DNA of 64,000 bases, taken from positions 3,213,271-3,277,270 of the forward strand of contig NW_008707225.1 in the NCBI RefSeq assembly GCF_000327385.1, written 5' to 3'. This DNA is from Lottia gigantea (Eukaryota; Mollusca; Gastropoda; Lottiidae). The notes under the pieces are model-generated. The model saw only the letters and a program-made list of their open reading frames with translations. It made no database searches and had not been told where the DNA came from. The position numbers and the translations under genes were made by a program. Below, piece after piece: positions 1 to 11,205 of the stretch. Every line of letters starts with the position of its first letter. Position 1 is the first letter of the stretch.

Positions 1-245
1 AGCAATGAATTTACCCCGAGGTTGTTAGTCGGCTGAAAGTTTTATACCATCGGCAGGACGGTCTCGCGAAGCCTTCGTGACCAAATTCGAAAGCACCGTA
101 CTCTCATTATGACGTGCCTTCTGCATAAACTTAATCAGGTGCAGAAAAGTTAGGACATAAAACTCCTCTTATTTCATTTCATTTCTCGTCATGGCGTCCT
201 GTGTCCCGTTCTGGTGTCATCGTACTAACTTCGGTCTAAGATTGT
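1..245 (-). repeat. partial copy of the ~0.5-kb GC-richer repeat unit (cut by window edge)
   Basis: Read on the minus strand, this segment matches 28490-28750 almost throughout. Shared landmarks are CGAAGTTAGTAC, GACACCAGAAC, GAGAAATGAAAT, CACCTGATT, TTTATGCAGAAGGCACGTCA and GGTCACGAAGGCTTCGCG. It is therefore a fourth copy of the unit described at 27.9-29.7 kb. It is truncated by the window start, so more of it, or further copies, should lie to the left. No reading frame is shared cleanly between the copies, and I do not recognise the family. Confidence 0.85.
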
Positions 246-3200
246 ACGACGTTGAAATGAAATAAAGTGTAATTTGGGGTGTTTTGAGCAAGAGAACACC
301 AATCTACAAATATTGGATGACTTTCAGAAACAAAAGAAAGACCATGTAAATGACGTTTAACATTCTGAAATTAAGGAGAGTTGTTCCTTCCAATTAAAAA
401 TTATAGTAGAATTAATATTTTTGACCTAGGTCGTCCTTACATAAGTACACACAGGGGAAATCAACGTGATATTAATGTTACAGGCATTCTTTTGAAAATG
501 TTTATAATGTTTTTAACCAAATCAAAAGTTCAAAACAATTATCATGTTTTGGGAATTGATGATGATGATGAATTGGTATAAGAAATTATTTGACTCGATG
601 AATGTAATGACGAAAACTAATATGAAGGCTTGTTATATGAGGTGTTTCACCAAACTGGCTGACGGTATTCATTATTTCTCTATGGGCAAGTGTTAATTGC
701 ATTATGGATTTCTTTTGATGATGTTGGAATCAGTAAGTTGCAGATCACGATTGACTTTTTTTATACTATTTTTGGTTTATTGTATTATTATTTGGTTACA
801 TGGACGTAGGCTACCTTTATTTGCATTAATTACACGATCGTGTGTATGTCTAAAACTGAATGGTCTGTAATTCAGTGAACATTCCTAAAATCTAGCAGGC
901 AACATATTTGACACGATAACAGTCATTAACCTCAATATAGGAATAAACCACTGTTTGTTGATATTTTTGTTAAAGACCTATCTAATAAATATTCTATAAA
1001 GTTTCTTACTTGACTGAGACTTATTCAAGATAGCGAAGATGACAATGTAGATTGTTGAAACGTCGTGTGTAATAAAACTAAGGAGTAGTATACTATAAAA
1101 TTGTGTTCCGTTATTTAAAATTCTAATGTGAGTGCTTCAAGAGAACTATGTTTGCAGTTTTCTTTGGTCAGTATTTATTGTCTAATTGCAAAACGTGATA
1201 TGAATTTGAACGACTCAAAAATTCTTGTGTAACATTTCCCGTAATTGTACATAACGATTATAGGACTGCAAACAGTTATCACTGTATCCACTACGGTATC
1301 TCATTGGATCCAGTACAACAACATTTCAAAGAGGGCATTATCAACTAGTTTGGTCTAGTTTGGTTTATGACTGAGTGTGCCTTACACAGTTTGTACTAAA
1401 ACTTGTATTATTAAACATCTTCAGTTTCTTCAATATGTTTATTGATGAACATCTTATGATAATAACAATATATGTTACATTCAAAACGATCAATAATTAA
1501 TGACAAAAGATACACTTTTCACGAAATTTTTACGATTTATGAAATATACAGGAAAAATCGACATTGGGTTTCACGAGTAAAAGTCCTAATGGTGGTTTAT
1601 TGAGTTTCTAGTGATGCGGCTGTGACAGTGAGACAATACTGTCGTGTTCATCTCGATTCATTTAACATCTTGAACTGGATGCGGATATAACTTCTATAAT
1701 ATCAAGATGAAAACAAATTGTAAGTAGTAAAGTTTTACATTTAATTTCTTTAAACTCACTTAACTCGTCTGTTTTATTGTAAATAATGACAAAAGAGTAC
1801 ATAATGCTATTTTGTCACCTATTTGGATTAAAGCAGGGCATTTTTTCAAGGTTCTTCTCGATACATAAGATATAGATTTCAAACATATCTGATACTGGTG
1901 TTAAGACTGTTTTAATTTGAAAGATATACTAGTATATATAAATGGACACGCCTTATCAACATTGATCTCTTGGACATTTTACTAGATAAAAAAAAAATTA
2001 AAGGGCAAGAAAACATTGTTTTTGATAGCCCAGTCATGATCGAATAGTGAAACTAAACCAATAGATGAGTCTTATCCTTATTCGTAAATCAAGAATCAAA
2101 GTCAGGAGTAACTGGCAAATCGACAAAAACAAAACACAAATATTTATGCAAGGTTATTTGGAAAATAAATCAAAATCTTGGGTTATGGTAGAATATACCG
2201 TCGTGAAAACCAACGTTTTTCATATCGAATAGATAATTGTATGATATTGTATGCTGAGCTAGACATTATCAATGCCATTTATCTAGGTTAATTTTAACTC
2301 TTAATATGTTGAAATTATCTTCTTACTGTAATGTGAATTAAATTGACAAAGAGGCGAAATAATATATTATATATCTATGTCAATAATAATGGATTATTAT
2401 TCTATCCTTCTGCAAAATATTTCAACAGCTGTTTCACATTTGAACAGGTCTACTGAACAATACAGTTGCAATGACTATACTTTTAATGGGGCGGACCGAT
2501 ACTGTGGGATGTATAACGAGTGCTTCAGGTGTAAATCCAGTGCAACAACTATTTAGCTATGGAGACTCCGGAAAGTTAATAAATTACTATTAGTATGTAC
2601 TGCTCATTCCTCCTTTGTCACTATTCCCAATAGATCGCAATAATATTTAATTTCATTACATAGCTTTTGTACCAATGCGGAAATTGGATCTTACTACGAC
2701 ACAAGTGACTTTGGTCTTAATTATTCTCGGTCGAAACTTGTCCAAAATTTTTAAGCTTCTGTAAAATTGCTATTAACTTTGCAACTTTATGAATACGTCA
2801 TTTGGATACATGTCTTAATATATATTTCAAACCGGTATACCACAATAAAGAAACAGGAATGTATTTTACTGGAGATTATGTTATGGTTCAGCGACATTGG
2901 CGGTTGAACTTATGTTTCTCGAAAATTCTTCGGACACCCTGCGACGTATTCATCGATTTTAGGTTACATTGTATAACTGTATAGGTTACTTTAACATTTT
3001 GATCTTTTGATCACCGAAAACCATCGAGGTTTTCTGTACTCGATTATTCATGCAGGATCGCAGACTTTCACAAAGCGGCTATCAAGTTTATTTTACAGCG
3101 GATTGCTTTGTTATCTTGGAGGTTATTAGAAGATTGTATAGTTTCTTTCTCACTGCCATGTACATTATTTATTTATGACTTTTTAATGTCACTCCGATTA

Positions 3201-4178
3201 AATCTAATACTGGCCACTTTATACCAATATCATGTTTAAAAACAAGGAGACAAATAAACAATATTCCAAATATTTTTGCAACAATAAAATATTTATCGTT
3301 AAAAGGGAAACAGGAGTATGGCATAATTGATATGCATTAATACAATTCTGATATCTGATAAACCATAATAGATATTATACCCTTAAAAGCTTTTGGTCTA
3401 TATGGCGATAGAGATGTTGAAACAGTCGTCTCGATGCCCGTAGAGTATATAGTCAAGGACGGAATAATTGGAACTAGGGTATGTGGTGATAACATACAGC
3501 ACTTTTCTACCACATAAACAAGTTTGAAAGAAATAAATATAGAGACTGACGGAAACTAGAACAGTTTCCCGGAAGAAACTAGAATTCCCTTGTCGTTACA
3601 ATTATGTCTTTCAGATCAAATGTCATTCTTAGCTGTTTCGGGTAAATAACCGAGTAGAATAATATACAGATATATCAATCCGCATTAATTTTGGTCATTT
3701 ATATTTCCACTGTCTAATGTATTCTTTTCACGAAGTTTCCGATTGATAAATTATATTTCAAAAAGATTGCCATTACAAAAATAAGGTCTCAACAGCAGCC
3801 ATTGCTCAGGAATGTGACCACGTGACCCACTGCAGTTTACGCGAATTTGAATGCATTTCTTGTCAAAGGGTTCACTGTGACAAATACAGTGAGAGTGGAA
3901 ATATTTCCATTTAATATGATCTACATTTTATTTATGAATGTAATATAAGAAACCAATGATTGATAATGTTTCATGATGTGTCTCAATTTGTTATCGACAA
4001 TTCGAATATAATTTCTGGGTCATTATGTGAACGTATTTTCATATATGATTTATAACAAAATATGTTAATGCTACTTCCTGTTTTAATGGTCTCGTGATAA
4101 ATGGATAGCTGACAGTCAGAAGTTTCTGCCTTAAACTATGTATGGCATCAATCTATGATATCCTTACATTCATTTCAT
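246..4178. other. non-coding stretch, no gene recognised
   Basis: AT-rich DNA with only short chance frames (longest about 60-66 codons, no domain or signal pattern). The one item of note is at 1010-1080. There a GAAGATGACAATG run followed by TTGTTGAAACGTCG and AATAAA resembles the 3' tail often seen behind Penelope-like retroelements. That is a resemblance only. Confidence 0.6.
1010..1080 (+). repeat. possible Penelope-like element 3' tail
   Basis: The order GAAGATGACAATG, then GATTGTTGAAACGTCG, then a TAATAAAA signal is the layout commonly found downstream of Penelope-like element coding regions in animals. No reverse transcriptase or GIY-YIG sequence is visible upstream. If real, this is a heavily 5'-truncated copy. 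It could also be chance similarity. Confidence 0.25.
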
Positions 4179-4647
4179 GTTGGGCGCTGTTACGATATTA
4201 TATAAAAAAAACGGTATAAGAAAAAAATACAGACTATAGGATATGACATTTTTCCTATACCGGTATAACCTTGCGATATTATCGTGACGATATTTCGCGA
4301 TATCGGATGTAACAAGGACGATATCATGATATATTAGCATTGAGCTAGTTTAAACGTTGATCAAACTCATTTATATTTAGTGGCTAATTTTATGCTGATC
4401 AGTTTTCAAAACACTTTCGGGATTATATTTTATAAAATTGGCCAAAATGACCGTTAAGAAACCATTTATAAAATATGTAACATGGCTCCTTAAAGCTTTG
4501 CCATAAGACAATAATTACTTTCTATGGCGCTATAGTTACATTTATATCGCAGCTAACTTGTTCAGTAAGCCTATAGCCATTTGGTGAACGAGTTCATTTT
4601 CGGAAATTCTTGTATCGCGATGCACAAAAAATATCATATCGCCCAAC
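4179..4647. mobile_element. hAT-like non-autonomous TIR element (GGGCGATAT type)
   Basis: The left end reads GTTGGGCGCTGTTACGATAT. The right end, read on the minus strand, is GTTGGGCGATATGATATTTT. The interior carries repeated CGATAT and CGCGATATCG palindromes (around 4190-4335 and 4610-4640), with CGATGCAC next to the right end. Small animal elements starting TTGGGCGATATGATA with GATATC-rich arms are familiar and usually placed near hAT. No transposase is present in about 470 bp, so it would need an outside enzyme. I could not find a clean target duplication. Confidence 0.55.
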
Positions 4648-5138
4648 TCTACCTTAAGATCTGTCCATTTATGTAATGTAATGTGAATAAAACAAGACAT
4701 TTATAATTGAGTTTTGAAGATCATATTTTGCAAGAGGAAACACAGGATAATACAAATTCTTTAAAAGTATTTGAAACAGCCGTGATGATATCTGATGAAT
4801 GAAAGTAGATATTTTTATGAGATAGTTTGAGAAAACATATTGATATACAATGGAAAATATGAAATGAGCTTTTAATTGGACTAAGGAAGATGGACAAAGC
4901 AATGTATAGCGTATTGACGGGAAGCTTGCCAAGATACCACCATTAGCCGTTTACATTTCTAACTGTTGGCGAATGTATAACGTGTTTCTGTTATAAACAG
5001 GTTTTTAGAGTCCAATCCTGAGGTTAACCTAGATGTAGATTCCAACATCACGATTATCATCAATATTTAATTTAACCTCAGGTCTCGAGCATTTACTCTT
5101 TTCATTCAATCTCCATTTAATGCGACTTGTAAAGTGAC

Positions 5139-5163
5139 ATATATATATATATATATATATATA
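5139..5163. repeat. (AT)n microsatellite
   Basis: About 12 uninterrupted AT dinucleotides. Confidence 0.95.
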
Positions 5164-5452
5164 CGTGTAGAAGACAAGAGAAAACAGGTCATCACTAATG
5201 AACATTCCATTAATTAAATCTTCAATTAATGTATAGAACATATGATAAATGAGCTGATAAGCTTTTATAATATATATTGTAGTTCCTGAGTTGATAATAT
5301 AGTCCTATTGACTTGGTAATAGTTTTCATTATTAATATTACTATGGTATATAAGTCATTATCGACGATGAATATTGTAAAAAGAGTTCAATATATTTGTC
5401 TCATTCTGAGCTTAAGCAATGGCAGACAAAGGCGTATTATATAACACAATGT

Positions 5453-5498
5453 TTTTCTGAGGTTCGAAACCTTATTTTCCAGAATTTTTTATTTGTTA
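5453..5498 (+). repeat. 46-bp direct repeat, copy 1
   Basis: Centres on the palindrome AGGTTCGAAACCT and continues into CAGAATTTTTTAT. It matches 6424-6469 at 42 of 46 positions. Its function is unknown. It may mark the ends or a shared motif of a small element lying between the two copies. Confidence 0.85.
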
Positions 5499-6423
5499 GA
5501 AGCTATACAATGTCCACAGGCTATTAACCTGTATTGTGAAATAAAGAAGTTAATGATATATTTTTACCACCCCCTATAGAGAAATTATTATGCAAGATGA
5601 ACTATAGCTATTGGTTTTTTCTATTTTGTTCATCTGTCAAGGATAAGTACTGACAAATAGCTTGGAAATCTATAGAAAGATGATATTAGCTCATATACTT
5701 CAAGCTGGGTAATTGACGTTATTTTTAATTTCTTATTAGTCTATTTAGTGGGATCGTAGATCATCTCTCCAGCTAATGAACCTTTCTATCAATTTCATTT
5801 CTTTTTATATCATTTCATCTACAACTCACTCGGGACTGTCAAGTCGCATATTACTCACCAGATTGATTAAGAACGGCACGGAGTCTGTCTATGTTATCAA
5901 TACTAATTTTTAAAAGTCGATCAACGGAAAATGGGCTCTTGATACGACCTTGAATGTATTTTTTACACTTGAAATAATTTCGTTGTTTTGTTAAATAAGT
6001 ATTTGAAGGAAATATTTTGAACTACCACGAGGAACGGACAAATCTGATAGTGGCTTTGGTCATATTTGATAAAAGGGTTTATTTATATTTGTCGCGTATG
6101 TCTGTAAGATCGTTCCCATGGTAACTCATAATGGAATTATATGATAAATGATCCCTTTTTTTGACTTAGGTAGTCTAGCCACTTGGTCAATTTTAATCAC
6201 CATGATTTAATAAACGAATGAATTTCATTAATATTTTTATGTATAAGAAGTTCAAGTTTCAAGGGCGTTTGGAACCTAGAAGTCTCATGTCTGCAGAATG
6301 AAGTGAGTCAGTACTGCCCAAATATAAATCCGTACAGGAGTATAGATGTTCGTCGAAAGATGAAAAAAATATCTTGACAGGCATGGAACCGCACGCAATT
6401 TGGCATATTCTCTTCTTTATTGA

Positions 6424-6469
6424 TTTTCTGAGGTTCGAAACCTTATTTGACAGAATTTTTTATATGTAA
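6424..6469 (+). repeat. 46-bp direct repeat, copy 2
   Basis: Second copy of the AGGTTCGAAACCT-centred repeat, 971 bp downstream of the first and in the same orientation. The differences fall in its right half. Confidence 0.85.
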
Positions 6470-7004
6470 TTATTAAAAACTTAATGCTGCAGGCTGATTG
6501 CAAAAGTGCGTCCTGGTAAGTAGCAATAACAACATGGGAGCAATTTTTATCAATTCCACATTCAATTCTTGATGAACATTGTACTTAAAGTTAACCTCAT
6601 TGTGGCATGCCATTGCACCTGCTGAAACGAACCAAGAGTAAAGCAGGTGGGTTCGTGTAATATATCCCACTTTAGAGATAGATCCAATATCCTATTGACC
6701 TAAACAGATAAATATCGTTTAGCGATTAGGAACAAAAAGACTCTTCAGGGAATATTTAACACACTGACCAATATATTATATTTTATTTATATCAAATAAA
6801 TGGCATATATCAACCTGGTGATTTGTATTGACTTTAATATATTTATCGATATTACTGTCAAACATCCATAATGTCATGCTACATGAAAATTAATTAAAAA
6901 GTTTTTTTTACCCATTTGCATTATTTATGGGACCGACGAACTGATTAAAATAGTACAGAATAAAACCTAAAAAGAATAGATCGGAATAGGGTCTTTCGTT
7001 TTAA

Positions 7005-7080
7005 TAAACCCCGTTTACATTACAAAAATTATCAGTTCCGAGTACGGAACGGATGAAAAATTAACAGTGTAAACGGTTTA
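7005..7080. repeat. nested inverted repeat (hairpin within hairpin)
   Basis: The outer arms are TAAACCCCGTTTACA (7005-7019) and TGTAAACGGTTTA (7068-7080), complementary except for a 2-nt insertion. In the middle sits GTTCCGAGTACGGAAC (7035-7050), a 6-bp perfect stem with a 4-nt loop. This could be one end of a small DNA element, because GTTTACA-type ends are common in hAT-like MITEs, or a cruciform-prone site. Confidence 0.7.
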
Positions 7081-8034
7081 GCGTTCTGAGAACTTCTCTA
7101 TAAATTCAACTTAAATTACTTCCAGGTCATAGTAACACGAAGAGTCATGAATTGGGACATAATAAAGGCATTTTACGGCGCGATGAACACTTTGTTAAAT
7201 CGCTTCGACGTCGTGCTGACAACGCCACGTGAACGCCAATAACCTCATAGGATATTTTTTGTACGTTTTACGCCTCAACTCGAACCACGTCACTGATGCT
7301 TACACTGATGATACTATTTGAAAATTGGCGACGTCACAGATTGCACCATACCTCCCTTACCCACTGGTCTCCACATTGTAATTCTGAAAAATATCACAGA
7401 TAACTGAAATTGAACTCTATCAAAGTAAAGTTACCCTATAGACAGATTCTAGTATTTGTTTTAACTCTATATTTTCGTATTTTAGTTCTTTGATCTTGTA
7501 ATAATTCCCGAGTCAAATGTATTGAGTTCATCCCAATTCTGATTTATTTCATGAATAAATCAGAGAGGAATATTAAGATGTCATTGTTTTATTTGCTGAT
7601 ATAATGAATAATAAAACAAGAATTATGTAGAAGAGTTGTTAGGCTGAAAGAGAAACAAAGTTACGCATAGATCAAGTGCATATATAGACAAACAATGAAC
7701 CCAATTATTACAAAACGAGAATCACATAAAAGGATACTACCTCTTGGAATGGACATAAAATTCAAACTTTGTATACAAGAGTATATATTCATCGCTTGGA
7801 CTTACTAGATGTCATGACTAAAGAATGGAATTTCTATATAAGAAGATATTAAACTAAATAATTTCTGAAACACGCTTCTAAGCATGTTTCAAAATTACTT
7901 ATTTCAGTGGATTATAGCTTCCGGATTTATTGGATTTTAGAGGGATTCTATCGTATAGTTTTTACCCCAGGTAAGACCACTGATAAACAAAATCTCATTT
8001 TAACCAAGTTTTAACATTTCGATTTTGTGGATAT

Positions 8035-8051
8035 CCTAACCCTAACCCTAG
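8035..8051 (-). repeat. short interstitial telomere-like run
   Basis: CCTAACCCTAACCCTAG gives about 2.5 units of TTAGGG on the minus strand. It is too short to be a real telomere tract. Confidence 0.6.
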
Positions 8052-9064
8052 TTTACTATTAAATAGTCGCATCTCTATGTGGAATGATTAAAATAACACT
8101 TGATCTAGTTGGCTTTTGAGTTTGTGGTGGTTGACGATGGTTATCAACTTTGTAATTTTCACTTCTGTAATGATATATATTTGAGTATGATCAGTATTCA
8201 TTACACACTAAACATTATAAAAATGATGTAATACTATACGGTTCATATTTATTGGGCAACCGATATCGTCATGCATCATCTGATGCCCAAAGTTAAATGC
8301 CCGAGCACAAAATGATTGACATGGTATTGAACACATGAACTCGGCCACAATACGACAACGGGCTCGGGAAATAGTCTCATCAGAATAGCAATATGATCTT
8401 CACATCTGACATGCACTATAAATATATGTCGAGTAGCAAAGATTTCAAGCATCCTTCTGTGCTGCACCCTATTACCAAGTTAACAAGTACTTAAGAAATG
8501 ATGAAAATCAATGTTCTGGTAATGACCAACTGTAAAGATTTAAGACAGAAGGTATAAGTAGGCTGTGTAGAGAGTGACGAGTATATAATTACCAGTTACA
8601 TTGTTGCAATTAATCTTGGTTAATGCTTGATTATAATCATATAGATCGATTACACTTTGTCGTTATTTCATCTTGCCTGCCAATCTTATTTTACCATTAT
8701 TTTTGCCTCCATTATTTCAATTCCCGAAAGCATTAAATTGTGTGACGGAGTGAAAATTATTTTGCAATCATAGCAACGCGATCGATTTCCTGAATAAATA
8801 AAGCAAGTACTAATGATCCAAACCGTAAAACGAGACCCGAATCCAAAACAACATGCATATATTGGCAAAACTTTTGTAGCAGCTGATGAACTTTTCACAT
8901 GAGTATATCAATCAAAGAAAGTATGTCATAATGACAATTGGTATCAGGTGTTTAGAAGAGCCCTACCTGGGGCCACACCCGTCACAACTGCTCAGCAAAG
9001 TATCAACAGAAAAATAGCGACTTGACTCACGAATTTTTCAAGTTTAAGGGACGCAGATGCTCCA

Positions 9065-9085
9065 TAACAAACAAACAAACAAAAC
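9065..9085 (+). repeat. (CAAA)n microsatellite
   Basis: Four to five tandem ACAA/CAAA units. Confidence 0.8.
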
Positions 9086-9438
9086 CAGCTATTATCTTTC
9101 CATCCATAGCCAGTTTTGCATATACTTTGTATGAATGCATTTTGTGTAATGTATGCGTAAAGGTTCCCTCAATAAAGGAGTTGAAATGTGTTACTCTATA
9201 TTAAGCCATGCCTCATAATTATTCTATTCGGGCAAAATTGAAACGTTTGAACAAGAAAGAATATGAAAGACTTTTAAGTCAATTTAAGTCCTCATGTTTT
9301 AGGACCAAGAGAAGCATTATAATTATTGTTACAGTTCCAGACTACAGGGTGTTATGAGGATATATTACGCCATATCCCCATAGACCTCTATGACGTCATA
9401 TTCCTGGATTGCTTGTTCGTGTGATGTGCGTACCAAAC

Positions 9439-9461
9439 GGATCACGGATCACGAATCACGG
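9439..9461 (+). repeat. short tandem GGATCAC-type repeat
   Basis: GGATCAC, GGATCAC and GAATCACGG follow each other directly. A GGAT tetranucleotide run lies about 60 bp downstream (9521-9537). Confidence 0.75.
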
Positions 9462-9520
9462 ACTTACTGTTGTGTATCTATGTGAAATTTTTTCACGCAT
9501 ACTTCTTACGCAGTATGCTT

Positions 9521-9537
9521 GGATGGATGGATGGATG
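9521..9537 (+). repeat. (GGAT)n microsatellite
   Basis: Four GGAT units in a row. Confidence 0.9.
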
Positions 9538-11040
9538 ACTAGCTACAAAGTATTATAACCTAAATTGAAAACCTAGTTTCTATTACCATGAATCCTCCTT
9601 GACCTGTGCGGCGTTAATTACGGTTTCCTTCAGAGCAATGACAATGACGTATGTAGTTGTTTGATCTTCAACTCGATTCTGAAATTAAAACCTATGGTGA
9701 ACTATCGCCAGTGTGTCAAACACTTTGATAAATTTTAGAAAGAGGTTGTTTGAACCATTCGACGTCACATAAAACATTTGAGGGTGCTGATAATCATCAT
9801 TAAGGCCTAAACCCACATAATGTCGCCACGTCATCACGCCTCGTGAAAACGTTCTATAGGATTTGTAGTACGGCGTCGCGGTGAAAACACTAGAGCTGAC
9901 AACCCCTGTTTCTGTGTGTTTTACGAATTCGCGCTACCTGCATTATTTCCGTCTCTCAGACCAGTAATTGATGACATTTTAAATTTGGAATTCAATTTGA
10001 TGCATGCGGTGTTGTACCTGGATGTAAAATGTTTATTCCCAATTAATCGGGATTGTTTTCCTATTTCATCGAGTGGTATACACCTAGCACAGACATGCTC
10101 TTGAGGGATAATTACTCGTTTTAATCAGCGTCTATAATGTTATAATCACTGAATATGTGCGATAATATTGTCATTAATTGAATAGGTGTGTCAAAGTATG
10201 TTATAATCAATGAATATGTGTTTAACGAGGTTTGAATTAATTCGATTCTCTGAGGATGTTTCTGGCAACAAATTATGGAAGGTGTAATTTAATTATACAG
10301 AAAGGGTCGTGAAGGGTAAACAACTTGGCAAATATAGAGTGACTGCTTCCATAATTTGGTAAACATGGTGAAAAATTAAGTTATAAGATTTTCCGTTTAA
10401 GCTTAGAAAGAATTCGATATGTAGGAAAGTTTATCGCTGTAAACCTATCAAGTTTCTCACCATAGATCAACATTGGTAATTGAATTACGACCACTTGTGT
10501 GTTTACCAACCAGTCCTTCTCTTCTCATTTTGGTTTTCCTCGTTACATTTAACATGAAGCAGGAAGACAATGAATAAATACTATTATTTAACAAAAATGA
10601 TCTACAGTGTTATCAGATACTGATACCTGTAACATGATAGCATCTGTTGATGTTATTATCCTATTTTTATATACCAATGAGACTTTAAGCTGCTGATCTC
10701 TAAGTAAAAAGTCTACGAGTTGCGTTCGACAAAATGTCAGTGATTTTACGCATGCGATAACTTAATTAAAGTTTTATGAAACAGATCAACTGTAAAATTA
10801 AAAGGACGACATTTTTCTTGCCACTACAGTTCAAAAGACAGAGCTTTGAAACATCGTTAAAAGATTTCTTTTATCTTTTTTAATGATTAAAGTATAGTAT
10901 ACTACAAAAGAAACCCATTTTTTATTAACCCACTTTTACTTAACTTAAATTATCTATTTTGGTCAAATTTTTGTTTTTCTGATATCAAGTCTGTTTCAAT
11001 TTATATAACATAAATGTATGGATTCTCGCAAAGACGATGA

Positions 11041-11205
11041 TACTTCCGGTTGATATGTTCCATGATATAGTCCTCCATAAATTTTCCCAACAAACTCTAT
11101 TTTAGCATGTTTCAAGCAATTTACTATCCAGACAATAATTTGCGCGCAAAAATATTACTTCCGGTTCATATTCTTCAAGATACTCCCATCATAAATTTTG
11201 ATTTG
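11041..11205 (+). repeat. imperfect 115-bp tandem duplication with ETS-type motif
   Basis: TACTTCCGGTT followed by CATAAATTTT after about 35 nt occurs at 11041 and again at 11156, with related sequence between the two marks. Both copies keep ACTTCCGG intact, the reverse of CCGGAAGT, the ETS-family consensus. The duplication is visible in the sequence. Any regulatory use is inference, since no gene is recognised nearby. Confidence 0.6.

Larger units (their letters stand above)
4648..11040. other. non-coding stretch with small repeats, no gene recognised
   Basis: No coding exon can be supported. The stretch holds an AT dinucleotide run (5139-5163), a 46-bp direct repeat pair (5453 and 6424), a nested hairpin (7005-7080), a short telomere-like run (8035-8051), a CAAA run (about 9065-9085), a CACGGAT-type run (9439-9461) and a GGAT run (9521-9537). 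A slightly GC-richer patch near 8270-8460 has minus-strand frames but no recognisable domain. Confidence 0.6.

Noticed and set aside
8035-8051. Telomere or chromosome-fusion site
   Set aside because: Only about 2.5 TTAGGG units, within chance or repair-insertion size.
8270-8460. GC-richer patch with minus-strand frames (CCCGAGC ... GCTCGGG)
   Set aside because: No second copy in the window and no recognisable protein; left as unassigned.
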